Positions 1-6,811 of a stretch of DNA of 12,162 nt are shown piece after piece; within the stretch, counting starts at the first letter, position 1; every line of letters begins with the position of its first letter. The translations under genes and the position numbers were made by a program. The notes under the pieces are model-generated. The model made no database searches. It was not told the DNA's origin and saw only the letters and a program-made list of their open reading frames with translations. The stretch comes from an uncultured Prevotella sp. GTDB taxonomy: Bacteria; Bacteroidota; Bacteroidia; Bacteroidales; Bacteroidaceae. The DNA lies in assembly GCA_934229335.1 (NCBI GenBank), contig CAKQDQ010000073.1, positions 1-12,162 of the forward strand, given 5' to 3'.

Positions 1-1485
1 TTGTTGGGCAGTGCGGGCTATTCGTTGCCATGCCCCCATTTTCCCCGTCTTACGTGCATCCCTTAGTAGTAGTATGCGTGTGTTTATGTCTGCATCGTTG
101 GTTTGTGACAACGGATCTTTCTCTTCAAGTATTGCTGCGATGTCAGACGCCAACGCTTTGAGCAACGGTGAGTTAGCTTTAACGAGCATAGCTGCTATCC
201 GTGGGTGACAAGGCAGGCTTGCCAAAGAGGTTCCATAGGATGTTACGCTTAGAGAGTCGTTAAGTGCACCAAGAAGCTGCAGTCGCTCTATGGCTTCTTC
301 TACGTGACCTTTAGGAGGTGGGGTAAGCCATTTAATGTCTGTGATGTTGCTACCTCCCCAAACTGCGATGTTGAGTATTACAGACGTTAAGTCAGCTTCC
401 AGAATCTCAGGCTTCCTACACTCCGCCATTTTAGCCTCTGTTGCTTTTGACCAAAGACGATAACAAATTCCAGGTGCTGTTCTTCCTGCTCTACCACTTC
501 GCTGTCTCGCCATATCCATTGATACCCTTTGCGTCGTGAGATGGTTGACACCGCTGTGTGGGTCGTAAATAGCCCTTCGGCAATATCCTGAGTCTACAAC
601 TACGGTTATGCCTTCTATGGTGAGAGATGTTTCCGCAATAGATGTTGCTAAGACAATTTTCCTGCGTCCGTCAGGTGGTGGTGCAATGGCGGCTTTTTGA
701 GCGTGTGGTGGTAGTTGACCATATAAGGGACGAATTATAACCTCTGGCGGCAATGCTTGCATCAACATTTCCGAACACCTGTTTATCTCACTTTGTCCAG
801 GCAGGAACACCAGTATGTTGCCATCAGTTTCGCTGTATGCTCTGTGAGTTATGCGTGTTACCGCCGTTGCGCAATTCACTATATCAATATCGCCACAATA
901 TACGGTCTCAACATCAAACATTCTGCCCTTGCTCTCTATTAAAGGTGCTTGCAACCTCTCGCATAAAAGGGTGGCATCTATGGTTGCTGACATTATTATA
1001 ATTCTTAAATCATGGCGTATAATACTTTGAGTTTCAAGTGCTAACGCAAGTGCTACATCAGTGTTAATGTTACGTTCATGAAACTCGTCAAATATTATTG
1101 TTGAGACGTCTTCCATAAAAGGGTCGGTGGCAATCATACGTGTTAACACCCCCTCGGTAACCACTTCTATACGTGTGTTTTTCGATACTTTTTTCTCAAA
1201 ACGTACTTTATAACCAACGAGCTCTCCAGAGTTTTGCCCTATCATGTCGCTCATCCTTTCGGCTATTTGCTTAGCCGCAATCCTACGTGGTTCAAGTATA
1301 AGAATCTTTTTTCCACTGTCAGCAATATTGTTATAGACAGTCAGTGGCAACAATGTTGATTTGCCAGCTCCAGGAGGAGCGGTGACAACGATGGTAGAAT
1401 GTTCTTCTAACACATTGTTGACCATGTTTACAACGTTTCCTACAGGTAGTTCCTCAATATATTTCCTTAGTATGTGGTCAAGCAT
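1..1485 (-). CDS. hrpB: ATP-dependent helicase HrpB, DEAH-box family (N-terminal part; runs off the left edge)
   Basis: This is a superfamily 2 DEAH-type RNA helicase of the HrpB kind. The first 495 codons are in the window; the family is usually about 800 residues, so roughly the last 300 lie beyond the left edge. Visible motifs, in order: Walker A APPGAGKST at residues 36-44, EPRRIAA at 65-71, the HrpB version of motif II, DEFHER, at 133-138, SATID at 166-170, and motif VI QRSGRAGR at 328-335. DEFH in place of DEAH is normal for HrpB and is not a defect. The ATG at 1485 is the only start that puts the family's N-terminus about 35 residues before Walker A. HrpB is a cytoplasmic protein whose role in bacteria is poorly defined; RNA unwinding is inferred from the family. 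The gene lies just downstream of a strong hairpin and may have its own promoter. Confidence 0.93.
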   Translation of the reverse strand, partial: MLDHILRKYIEELPVGNVVNMVNNVLEEHSTIVVTAPPGAGKSTLLPLTVYNNIADSGKKILILEPRRIAAKQIAERMSDMIGQNSGELVGYKVRFEKKVSKNTRIEVVTEGVLTRMIATDPFMEDVSTIIFDEFHERNINTDVALALALETQSIIRHDLRIIIMSATIDATLLCERLQAPLIESKGRMFDVETVYCGDIDIVNCATAVTRITHRAYSETDGNILVFLPGQSEINRCSEMLMQALPPEVIIRPLYGQLPPHAQKAAIAPPPDGRRKIVLATSIAETSLTIEGITVVVDSGYCRRAIYDPHSGVNHLTTQRVSMDMARQRSGRAGRTAPGICYRLWSKATEAKMAECRKPEILEADLTSVILNIAVWGGSNITDIKWLTPPPKGHVEEAIERLQLLGALNDSLSVTSYGTSLASLPCHPRIAAMLVKANSPLLKALASDIAAILEEKDPLSQTNDADINTRILLLRDARKTGKMGAWQRIARTAQQ

Positions 1486-1518
1486 TGTTGGTACATTTCT
1501 TCCTCTCTTTGGCAGCTC

Positions 1519-1563
1519 AAAAACTAAAGCAGCCCTTTTGTGTTATAAAAGGGCTGCTTTAGT
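1519..1563 (-). terminator. Intrinsic terminator between the lipoprotein gene and hrpB (possible attenuator)
   Basis: Arms 1523-1539 and 1547-1563 are perfectly complementary over 17 bp (ACTAAAGCAGCCCTTTT and its reverse complement), separated by a 7-nt loop. Read on the minus strand, the 3' arm runs into five T residues (1523-1519), the expected U-tract. On the plus strand there is no T-run, so it works best for leftward transcripts, meaning those from the lipoprotein gene that stops at 1622. It also lies in the leader of hrpB (start 1485), so it could act on hrpB transcription if hrpB is read from upstream. Confidence 0.85.
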
Positions 1564-1565
1564 AA

Positions 1566-1608
1566 TGCAATCACGCTGCAATAGTATTGCGAAAGAGTAG
1601 TGATTGCA
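1566..1608. repeat. Nested inverted repeat upstream of the hrpB hairpin
   Basis: TGCAATCAC (1566-1574) and GTGATTGCA (1600-1608) are perfect 9-bp inverted copies. Between them lies a second, almost contiguous palindrome, GCAATAGTATTGC (1578-1590, one-base centre). The structure ends 14 bases before the lipoprotein stop codon and starts a few bases beyond the 17-bp terminator stem. It overlaps the possible hrpB promoter, so it could be an operator or an RNA fold. No function can be assigned from sequence. Confidence 0.45.
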
Positions 1609-1610
1609 AA
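1579..1610 (-). promoter_or_regulatory. Possible Bacteroidetes-type promoter for hrpB
   Basis: On the minus strand TTTG (1610-1607) is followed after exactly 20 nt by TACTATTG (1586-1579), one mismatch from the Bacteroidetes -7 form TAnnTTTG. A transcript from here would begin around 1570 and enter the 17-bp hairpin almost at once, before reaching the hrpB ATG at 1485. That is awkward for a simple promoter, so either it is a chance match or the hairpin regulates hrpB. Confidence 0.35.
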
Positions 1611-1621
1611 CTGCAAAGACA

Positions 1622-2137
1622 TTATTTAATTTTCTGTTGTGCAGGTGTTGGTATTTTCTTATAAACTTCGCCAGAACGAGTATACCTATTGTAACGCCAG
1701 TTCGTTACCTTTACGAAGTCAAATGAGGCGAGATAATCACCAGTTCTGTAGTCTATAAAATCACCAGAGAACCTGTTGTTGTTTAACCGATAGTTACGGA
1801 TAGCAACAGATGTTCCGTCTTCGTAGTCTATATATATTATTCCATTCTCTACTTCAAAAGAGAACCTACACTCAGAATAGTAATAGCTGTTGCCATAGTA
1901 GTCATATTCTACTCCTGTTCCTTTTGCGTATCTATATGGGTCAGTATAGAACTCAATATCCACATACTGATACTGAGTTTGTTCGCCCCATCTATGTGAG
2001 AAATAGGTGCTTGCCACCTCACCTTCCCAAATACCGTCGAGATGTTGGGCTATTTCGTCATCTTCACAAGAATTAAATGTAAAGGCAAGTAGTGCCACGA
2101 ACAGATAAGTGGCGAATCTCTGAATTTTCTCTTTCAT
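1622..2137 (-). CDS. Small putative surface lipoprotein of unknown function
   Basis: I do not recognise a named family. The 171-residue product starts MKEKIQRF, followed by a hydrophobic stretch (residues 9-21) and a loose lipobox ending in NSC with Cys24, so it should be exported and lipidated at Cys24. The Cys is followed by EDDE; in Bacteroidetes an acidic stretch right after the lipidated Cys is associated with export to the cell surface, so surface display is inferred. The mature part is rich in Tyr and aromatic residues. It begins with a DGIWEG motif (34-39) like the opening strand of lipocalin-like beta-barrels, and alternating patterns suggest mainly beta structure. It has a good divergent promoter and a strong terminator of its own, so it is probably a single-gene transcript. 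A lipocalin-like fold is only a guess. Confidence 0.8.
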   Translation of the reverse strand: MKEKIQRFATYLFVALLAFTFNSCEDDEIAQHLDGIWEGEVASTYFSHRWGEQTQYQYVDIEFYTDPYRYAKGTGVEYDYYGNSYYYSECRFSFEVENGIIYIDYEDGTSVAIRNYRLNNNRFSGDFIDYRTGDYLASFDFVKVTNWRYNRYTRSGEVYKKIPTPAQQKIK

Positions 2138-2162
2138 TTCCTTTATATATTGATGATGAGTG

Positions 2163-2194
2163 CAAAGATAGTATTATTATTTTTATCACGCAAC
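2163..2194 (-). promoter_or_regulatory. Bacteroidetes-type promoter for the lipoprotein gene
   Basis: On the minus strand GTTG (2194-2191) is followed after 20 nt (2190-2171, A/T-rich) by TATCTTTG (2170-2163), a full match to the -7 consensus TAnnTTTG; the -33 element keeps TTG of TTTG. Transcription would begin near 2157, about 20 nt before the lipoprotein ATG at 2137. Confidence 0.7.
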
Positions 2195-2230
2195 AAATAT
2201 CGCTAAAAATGGATATTTTCCAATCAAAAT

Positions 2231-2262
2231 TTTGCATTTCAGTACTTTTTTTTATAATTTTG
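2231..2262 (+). promoter_or_regulatory. Bacteroidetes-type promoter for the glucokinase gene and genes downstream
   Basis: TTTG (2231-2234), a 20-nt spacer (2235-2254), then TAATTTTG (2255-2262). Both elements match the Bacteroidetes consensus TTTG / TAnnTTTG exactly, with the preferred spacing. The start of transcription would be near 2268, leaving an A/T-rich leader of about 35 nt before the ATG at 2304. It is back to back with the lipoprotein promoter, the two -33 elements being about 37 bases apart. Confidence 0.75.
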
Positions 2263-2303
2263 CAATCTACATTATAATAATTTATTGATTAAACATAAAG
2301 ATA

Positions 2304-3257
2304 ATGAAGCAATACACCATAGGTTTAGACTTAGGAGGCACAAACTCTGTGTTTGGTATAGTAGACAAAGAAGGACACATAGTAGAACAAACGACAGTAA
2401 AGACTCAGGGACACAGCGACGCTTCGACTTATGTTGACGCTTGCATGACGGCACTAATGCCAATTATTGACAAGGTAGGAGGAGTAGAAACGATAGAGTC
2501 TATGGGGATAGGTGCCCCAAACGGAAATATTATTTCTGGCAGTATAGAGTTTGCCCCTAATATTATGTGGGCGCACGAGGGAAAAGTACCTTTAGCCAAA
2601 ATGTTCAGCGAGAGGTTAGGAGGAATGAGTGTCAAGATAACCAACGACGCAAATACCGCAGCTTTAGGAGAGATGATGTATGGCGTGGCAAGAGGCATGA
2701 AAGACTTTATAGTGCTTACACTTGGTACTGGCGTAGGCTCAGGCATAGTATGCAATGGTCAGCTCGTGGTAGGTTGTGATGGCAATGCTGGTGAATTAGG
2801 CCATGTAATAGTAGACCGTATCAATGGTAGACAGTGTGGGTGTGGTCGTAAAGGTTGTCTGGAGACATATTGCTCGGCAACTGGTGTAGCTCGGACAGCG
2901 AGACAATTTCTTGCAGAATCAGGTGAACCATCATTGCTGCGAAGCCTTGACATCGATAATATTACCTCGTATGATGTAGCCAAGGCTGCGGAGGCTGGCG
3001 ACAAGATTGCCCAAGAAATATTTGATTTTACAGGTCGAATAATGGGAGAAGCGTGCGCGAATATGACAGTCTTTTCATCACCAGAAGCTTTCATCTTCTT
3101 TGGTGGTTTATCCAAGGCAGGTGATTTATTGCTGAACCCGATAAGGGAGGCATATGATAAGAATGTGATGCACACCTTCAAAGGTAAAGCTAAATTCTTG
3201 ATTTCTTCAATAGAGGGAGCTGGGGCTGCTGTCTTAGGTGCTGCAAGTTTGAAATAA
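2304..3257 (+). CDS. glk: ROK-family glucokinase / hexokinase
   Basis: This 317-residue cytoplasmic sugar kinase of the ROK family probably phosphorylates glucose with ATP to glucose 6-phosphate. Visible features are the N-terminal phosphate-binding loop DLGGTN (9-14), the catalytic Asp in NDAN (Asp115), the second phosphate loop GTGVGSG (141-147), and GELGH (163-167) followed by CGCGRKGCLE (178-187). His167 with Cys178, Cys180 and Cys185 form the ROK zinc site. There is no N-terminal DNA-binding domain, so it is a kinase and not a NagC/XylR-type repressor. Bacteroidales generally take up glucose without a PTS and rely on such kinases; the ROK kinase of Bacteroides fragilis (RokA) is the model. 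Exact specificity (glucose, mannose, GlcNAc) cannot be read from sequence. It is first in the rightward gene row, behind a consensus promoter. Confidence 0.92.
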   Translation: MKQYTIGLDLGGTNSVFGIVDKEGHIVEQTTVKTQGHSDASTYVDACMTALMPIIDKVGGVETIESMGIGAPNGNIISGSIEFAPNIMWAHEGKVPLAKMFSERLGGMSVKITNDANTAALGEMMYGVARGMKDFIVLTLGTGVGSGIVCNGQLVVGCDGNAGELGHVIVDRINGRQCGCGRKGCLETYCSATGVARTARQFLAESGEPSLLRSLDIDNITSYDVAKAAEAGDKIAQEIFDFTGRIMGEACANMTVFSSPEAFIFFGGLSKAGDLLLNPIREAYDKNVMHTFKGKAKFLISSIEGAGAAVLGAASLK

Positions 3258-3287
3258 ATGGTAACATATTTAGAATAAATCAAAGAC

Positions 3288-3854
3288 ATGAAAACAGAGG
3301 AAGATATAAAGAACGCTGTAGAGGTGATGAAGAAAGGTGGCGTAATACTTTACCCTACAGATACTGTATGGGGAATAGGCTGTGACGCTACAAATGAGGC
3401 AGCTATCGCAAGAATATACAAGATAAAACGCAGAGAAGAGTCGAAGGCTATGATATGTCTTGTAGACAGCGACAATAGAATACAGCGATATGTACGTAAT
3501 GTACCAGAAGTAGCGTGGGACGTAATGAACCTGTCAACGAAGCCCACTACAGTAATATTAGACGGTGCTGACGGTCTGGCTCCTAACCTTATAGCGGAAG
3601 ACGGCAGCATAGCGATGAGAATAACGAAAGAGGAGTTCTCTAAGGAACTTTGTTACAGGATGCAGAAGCCTATAGTATCTACAAGTGCGAACATTAGTGG
3701 TGAGCCTGCCGCACAGAATTATAGGGATATCTCAGAAGAAATACTTTCACAGGTGGACTATGTGTGCTATGCAAGGCGAAATGAGCATAAACCACATCAG
3801 CCATCATCTATTATAAGGCTCCGTCCTGATGGTGAGGTGACGATAATACGTTGA
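3288..3854 (+). CDS. tsaC: L-threonylcarbamoyladenylate synthase (TsaC/YrdC/Sua5 family)
   Basis: This enzyme makes threonylcarbamoyl-AMP from L-threonine, bicarbonate and ATP, the first step of the universal t6A37 modification of ANN-reading tRNAs. The 188 residues cover just the YrdC fold: YPTDTVWG (22-29), the KIKRR basic loop (46-50), STKPTTVIL (83-91), GSIAMRI (106-112), STSANISGE (131-139) and PSSIIRL near the C-terminus. The extra C-terminal domain of long Sua5 proteins is absent, so it is the short TsaC type. The start follows the glucokinase stop by 30 nt with no terminator between, so the two are probably co-transcribed. The transferase partners (TsaB, TsaD, TsaE) are not in this window. 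Short YrdC paralogs of uncertain role (YciO) exist, but the length and complete motifs favour the tRNA enzyme. Confidence 0.9.
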   Translation: MKTEEDIKNAVEVMKKGGVILYPTDTVWGIGCDATNEAAIARIYKIKRREESKAMICLVDSDNRIQRYVRNVPEVAWDVMNLSTKPTTVILDGADGLAPNLIAEDGSIAMRITKEEFSKELCYRMQKPIVSTSANISGEPAAQNYRDISEEILSQVDYVCYARRNEHKPHQPSSIIRLRPDGEVTIIR

Positions 3855-3906
3855 TAAAAAAATAAATTAGGGTGGTGAATGCCCCCAGGTAATATATTAT
3901 ATTGAA

Positions 3907-5745
3907 ATGACGAGAAGTGTAAAGGTACCAATATTGCGTTTGTATAGACAGATGAGTGACAGGATGGGAAGATGGTTCGACGACCTATTAGAGTGGCGTC
4001 AGAAACGTCTCTCGGATCGTCAGTTTACGTTGGTGCTCGCATTCTTGGTCGGTATATTCGCTGCTATAGCGGCGTTCATACTGCACAGCCTTATACATAT
4101 CATACAAAGCCTTGTAACACGAGGTATAGAGGCAGAAAGCTCCAACTGGCTTTTTCTCGTGTTGCCGGTATTCGGAATATGGCTCACCATGCTTTTTGTA
4201 AAGTATGTGGTAAGAGACAATATCTCGCATGGCATAACGCGCATACTGTATGCCATATCGTCGAAAAAAAGCAGGTTAGCCGGCCATAACTGTTGGTCGT
4301 CGGTCATAGCGTCGGCTATAACTATCGGTTTTGGTGGTTCTGTAGGTGCGGAGGCTCCTATAGTCCTCACGGGGTCCAGTATAGCGAGTAACCTTGGACA
4401 AAAATTTCGCATGAACAACAAAACGCTGATGTTGCTTGTGGGATGTGGAGCGGCAGCCGCGATAGCAGGAATCTTTAAGGCACCTATAGCCGGATTAGTC
4501 TTCACTATTGAAGTGTTGATGATAGACCTCACAATGGCAAGCATATCTCCAATATTGATTGCCAGCGTTACTGCGACCTGCTTTACCTATGTGCTTGTGG
4601 GCGATGATCAGTTGTTTACATTCAATATAGTCCATCCATGGGTAGTAGAGAGGGTGCCGTCAAATATCTTCTTGGGAGTGTTCTGCGGCCTTGTTTCGTT
4701 GTATTTCATCAGAATGATGACGGCGTGTGAGAACGTCTTTGCTAAGATGCAGAACAGGTATGCGAAGTTAGCTTGCGGAGGTATTTTGTTGAGTACTCTT
4801 ATCTTCCTGTTTCCATCCCTTTATGGCGAGGGCTACTCTGCAATAAACATCTTGCTGTATGCAGGTACAGAGGCAGACTGGAGTCGCATAATGGAGAACT
4901 CCATGTTTTACGGTGGTGGTACATACATACTGTTATTGTATGTCGCAGGTGTTATATTGACAAAATGTATTGCTACGGCAAGCACCAATGGAGGTGGAGG
5001 ATGTGGTGGTACGTTCGCACCGTCTTTGTTTATTGGAGCCTTTGCGGGATTCTTCTTTGCTCGCCTTTGGAATATGTATGGCGTAGGGTCTTATTTGCCT
5101 GAAGAAAACGCTGCATTGTTAGGTATGGCTGGAGTTATGTCGGGGGTGATGCACGCTCCACTTACAGGCGTATTCCTTATAGCAGAGTTGACGGCAGGTT
5201 ACGCTTTGTTTATGCCTTTGATGATAGTCAGTGTATGTGCGTATCTTACGATTTTAGCTTTTGAACCACACAGCATATATGGTATGCGATTGGCACGACA
5301 AGGTAAGCTTATAACGCACCATACGGATAGAAGTGTGTTGACACTGATGACTCTTGACTCTGTCATAGAACGGGATTATGTATCTGTTGACAAGGATATG
5401 GAACTGGTACAGTTGGTTCATGCGCTTAGCAAAAGTCATAGTTCGCTGTTGCCTGTGCTTGATGCCGCTGGGAATCTGTTGGGACAGATAGAGCTTGACA
5501 AACTAAGACACATAGTGTTCAGAACGGAGTTGTATCACCACTTTCGTGTATCACAACTAATGACACCACCGCCGACAATGCTGAGATTAGGCGACCCGAT
5601 GGAGGATGTTATGGAGGCTTTTGACAAATATAACGCTCAACAGCTACCTGTTATGGATGAGGAGGGACATCTTTATGGCTATATCTCCCGTTCGCATCTG
5701 CTTTCCCAATACAGAAAGATGGTGGCAGATATGAGTAATGATTAG
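3907..5745 (+). CDS. ClC-family chloride channel/transporter with two C-terminal CBS domains
   Basis: This 612-residue inner-membrane anion-transport protein has a ClC membrane domain at about residues 40-460, then two CBS domains at about 478-540 and 548-605, which in other ClC proteins bind nucleotides or regulate gating. The pore motifs can be placed: SHGIT (107-111) in the position of GSGIP, GAEAP (147-151) with the gating glutamate Glu149, GGTFAP (367-372), and Tyr458 as the likely central tyrosine. At the internal proton-pathway position the sequence reads FTIEV (199-203). The first Glu is kept, but the residue matching Glu203 of E. coli ClC-ec1 is Val, as in ClC channels such as ClC-0 and ClC-1. 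Whether it is a channel or an exchanger is therefore open. It lies 52 nt after tsaC and 24 nt before fmt. Confidence 0.93.
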   Translation: MTRSVKVPILRLYRQMSDRMGRWFDDLLEWRQKRLSDRQFTLVLAFLVGIFAAIAAFILHSLIHIIQSLVTRGIEAESSNWLFLVLPVFGIWLTMLFVKYVVRDNISHGITRILYAISSKKSRLAGHNCWSSVIASAITIGFGGSVGAEAPIVLTGSSIASNLGQKFRMNNKTLMLLVGCGAAAAIAGIFKAPIAGLVFTIEVLMIDLTMASISPILIASVTATCFTYVLVGDDQLFTFNIVHPWVVERVPSNIFLGVFCGLVSLYFIRMMTACENVFAKMQNRYAKLACGGILLSTLIFLFPSLYGEGYSAINILLYAGTEADWSRIMENSMFYGGGTYILLLYVAGVILTKCIATASTNGGGGCGGTFAPSLFIGAFAGFFFARLWNMYGVGSYLPEENAALLGMAGVMSGVMHAPLTGVFLIAELTAGYALFMPLMIVSVCAYLTILAFEPHSIYGMRLARQGKLITHHTDRSVLTLMTLDSVIERDYVSVDKDMELVQLVHALSKSHSSLLPVLDAAGNLLGQIELDKLRHIVFRTELYHHFRVSQLMTPPPTMLRLGDPMEDVMEAFDKYNAQQLPVMDEEGHLYGYISRSHLLSQYRKMVADMSND

Positions 5746-5769
5746 TTAATGTTAGAATAATTATAAGCT

Positions 5770-6726
5770 ATGCAAAAGAAAGACATAAAGATAATATTTA
5801 TGGGAACGCCTGAGTTTGCGGTAGGAACGCTGCAAGCTCTTGTAGAAGGAGGGTATAATGTAGTGGCTGTTGTTACGCAGCCCGATAAACCTGTGGGGAG
5901 ACACGCTTCTACATTACGTGAGCCTGACGTGAAGGTTTATGCTAAGCAGCACGACATACCAGTACTGCAACCCGTAAAGATGAAAGATGAGAGCTTTATA
6001 GAGGAGTTACGCTCGTATAATGCGGATTTACAAGTGGTGGTAGCTTTCAGAATGTTGCCAGAGGTAGTTTGGGATATGCCAAGGTTTGGCACTTTCAATG
6101 TTCATGCGGCATTGTTACCGCAATATCGTGGGGCGGCTCCTATTAACTGGGCGATAATAAATGGAGAGAAGAAGACTGGCGTTACTACTTTCTTCTTGGA
6201 TCATGACATTGATACTGGTCGGATAATACGACAGAAAACGTTTGATATACCAGACGAAGCTGATGTGGAGTATGTTTACGACGGGTTGATGAAGTTAGGT
6301 GCGCAAATAGCGATAGAGACTGTTGATGACATCATAAATGGAGACGGCATTGTTTCTTCGATGCCTCAAGAGGAGATGGTTGAAAAGACAGCAGAACTAC
6401 ATCCTGCTCCGAAGCTTTTTAAGGATAATTGTAGAATTGATTGGAAAAGGAGTGTAAAGGAGGTATATGACTTCATTAGAGGACTATCGCCAATTCCTGG
6501 TGCATGGGGCGAAGTAGTATTACCCAATGGCAGGCCTATAGAGATGAAGTTCTATAAGACTAAAAAGACCGACAGAAAAGCGGAGAATGTAGTTCCTGGC
6601 ACATTTGTCAAAGAAAAGAAAGATTGTTACATTGCCTGTGGAGACGGGTTGTTAGAGCTTGTCACTATTCAGCCTGCTGGTAAGAAACGTATGGATGCTG
6701 TATCGTTTGCCAATGGGCTGCATTAA
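5770..6726 (+). CDS. fmt: Methionyl-tRNA formyltransferase
   Basis: Fmt transfers the formyl group of 10-formyltetrahydrofolate to methionyl-initiator tRNA. The 318-residue product has the full two-domain layout. The N-terminal formyltransferase domain opens with FMGTPEFA (10-17) and QPDKP (37-41). Its catalytic residues are visible: Asn110 and His112 in FNVH, followed by ALLPQYRGAAPINW (114-127), and Asp148 in DIDTG (146-150). The C-terminal tRNA-binding OB-like domain begins about residue 205, with the usual FIRGLSPIPGAW-type segment near 235-246. The start gives the standard N-terminus, and no Shine-Dalgarno sequence precedes it. It sits between the ClC gene and a RelA/SpoT homolog; the deformylase gene often paired with fmt in other phyla is not adjacent. 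Confidence 0.96.
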   Translation: MQKKDIKIIFMGTPEFAVGTLQALVEGGYNVVAVVTQPDKPVGRHASTLREPDVKVYAKQHDIPVLQPVKMKDESFIEELRSYNADLQVVVAFRMLPEVVWDMPRFGTFNVHAALLPQYRGAAPINWAIINGEKKTGVTTFFLDHDIDTGRIIRQKTFDIPDEADVEYVYDGLMKLGAQIAIETVDDIINGDGIVSSMPQEEMVEKTAELHPAPKLFKDNCRIDWKRSVKEVYDFIRGLSPIPGAWGEVVLPNGRPIEMKFYKTKKTDRKAENVVPGTFVKEKKDCYIACGDGLLELVTIQPAGKKRMDAVSFANGLH

Positions 6727-6754
6727 CTGACATTCTGCCTATCCTCTGGTGACG

Positions 6755-6786
6755 TTTCTACGAATCATTGTCAGTTTGTACTATTG
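6755..6786 (+). promoter_or_regulatory. Weak candidate promoter upstream of the RelA/SpoT homolog
   Basis: TTTC (6755-6758), a 20-nt spacer, then TACTATTG (6779-6786): each element has one mismatch to the Bacteroidetes TTTG / TAnnTTTG pattern, but the spacing is exact. The site falls in the 85-nt gap between the fmt stop and the preferred start at 6812, the longest gap in the rightward row. If real, it gives the ppGpp synthetase gene its own transcription start near 6793. Confidence 0.3.
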
Positions 6787-6811
6787 TTCAACACATAAAA
6801 TAAACTTACTT

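Noticed and set aside
753..1001. Plus-strand open frames of 60-80 codons inside the hrpB region.
   Set aside because: They are antisense to conserved helicase motifs and have no protein-like features.
2759..3289. A 176-codon minus-strand open frame over the glucokinase gene.
   Set aside because: It is antisense to the ROK zinc site and C-terminal region, whose codons are clearly used on the plus strand.
3870..3886. GGGTGG ... GCCCCC in the tsaC-ClC gap, considered as a hairpin.
   Set aside because: Only three consecutive G-C pairs can form before a mismatch and no T-run follows.
4020..4544. A 174-codon minus-strand open frame over the 5' part of the ClC gene.
   Set aside because: The plus strand encodes the recognisable ClC pore motifs; the antisense frame is a by-product.
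6725..6776. AACTGACA (6725-6732) and TGTCAGTT (6769-6776), an 8-bp inverted repeat at the fmt stop, considered as the fmt terminator.
   Set aside because: The spacer is 36 nt, the stem is weak and only three Ts follow, so it does not make a convincing intrinsic terminator.
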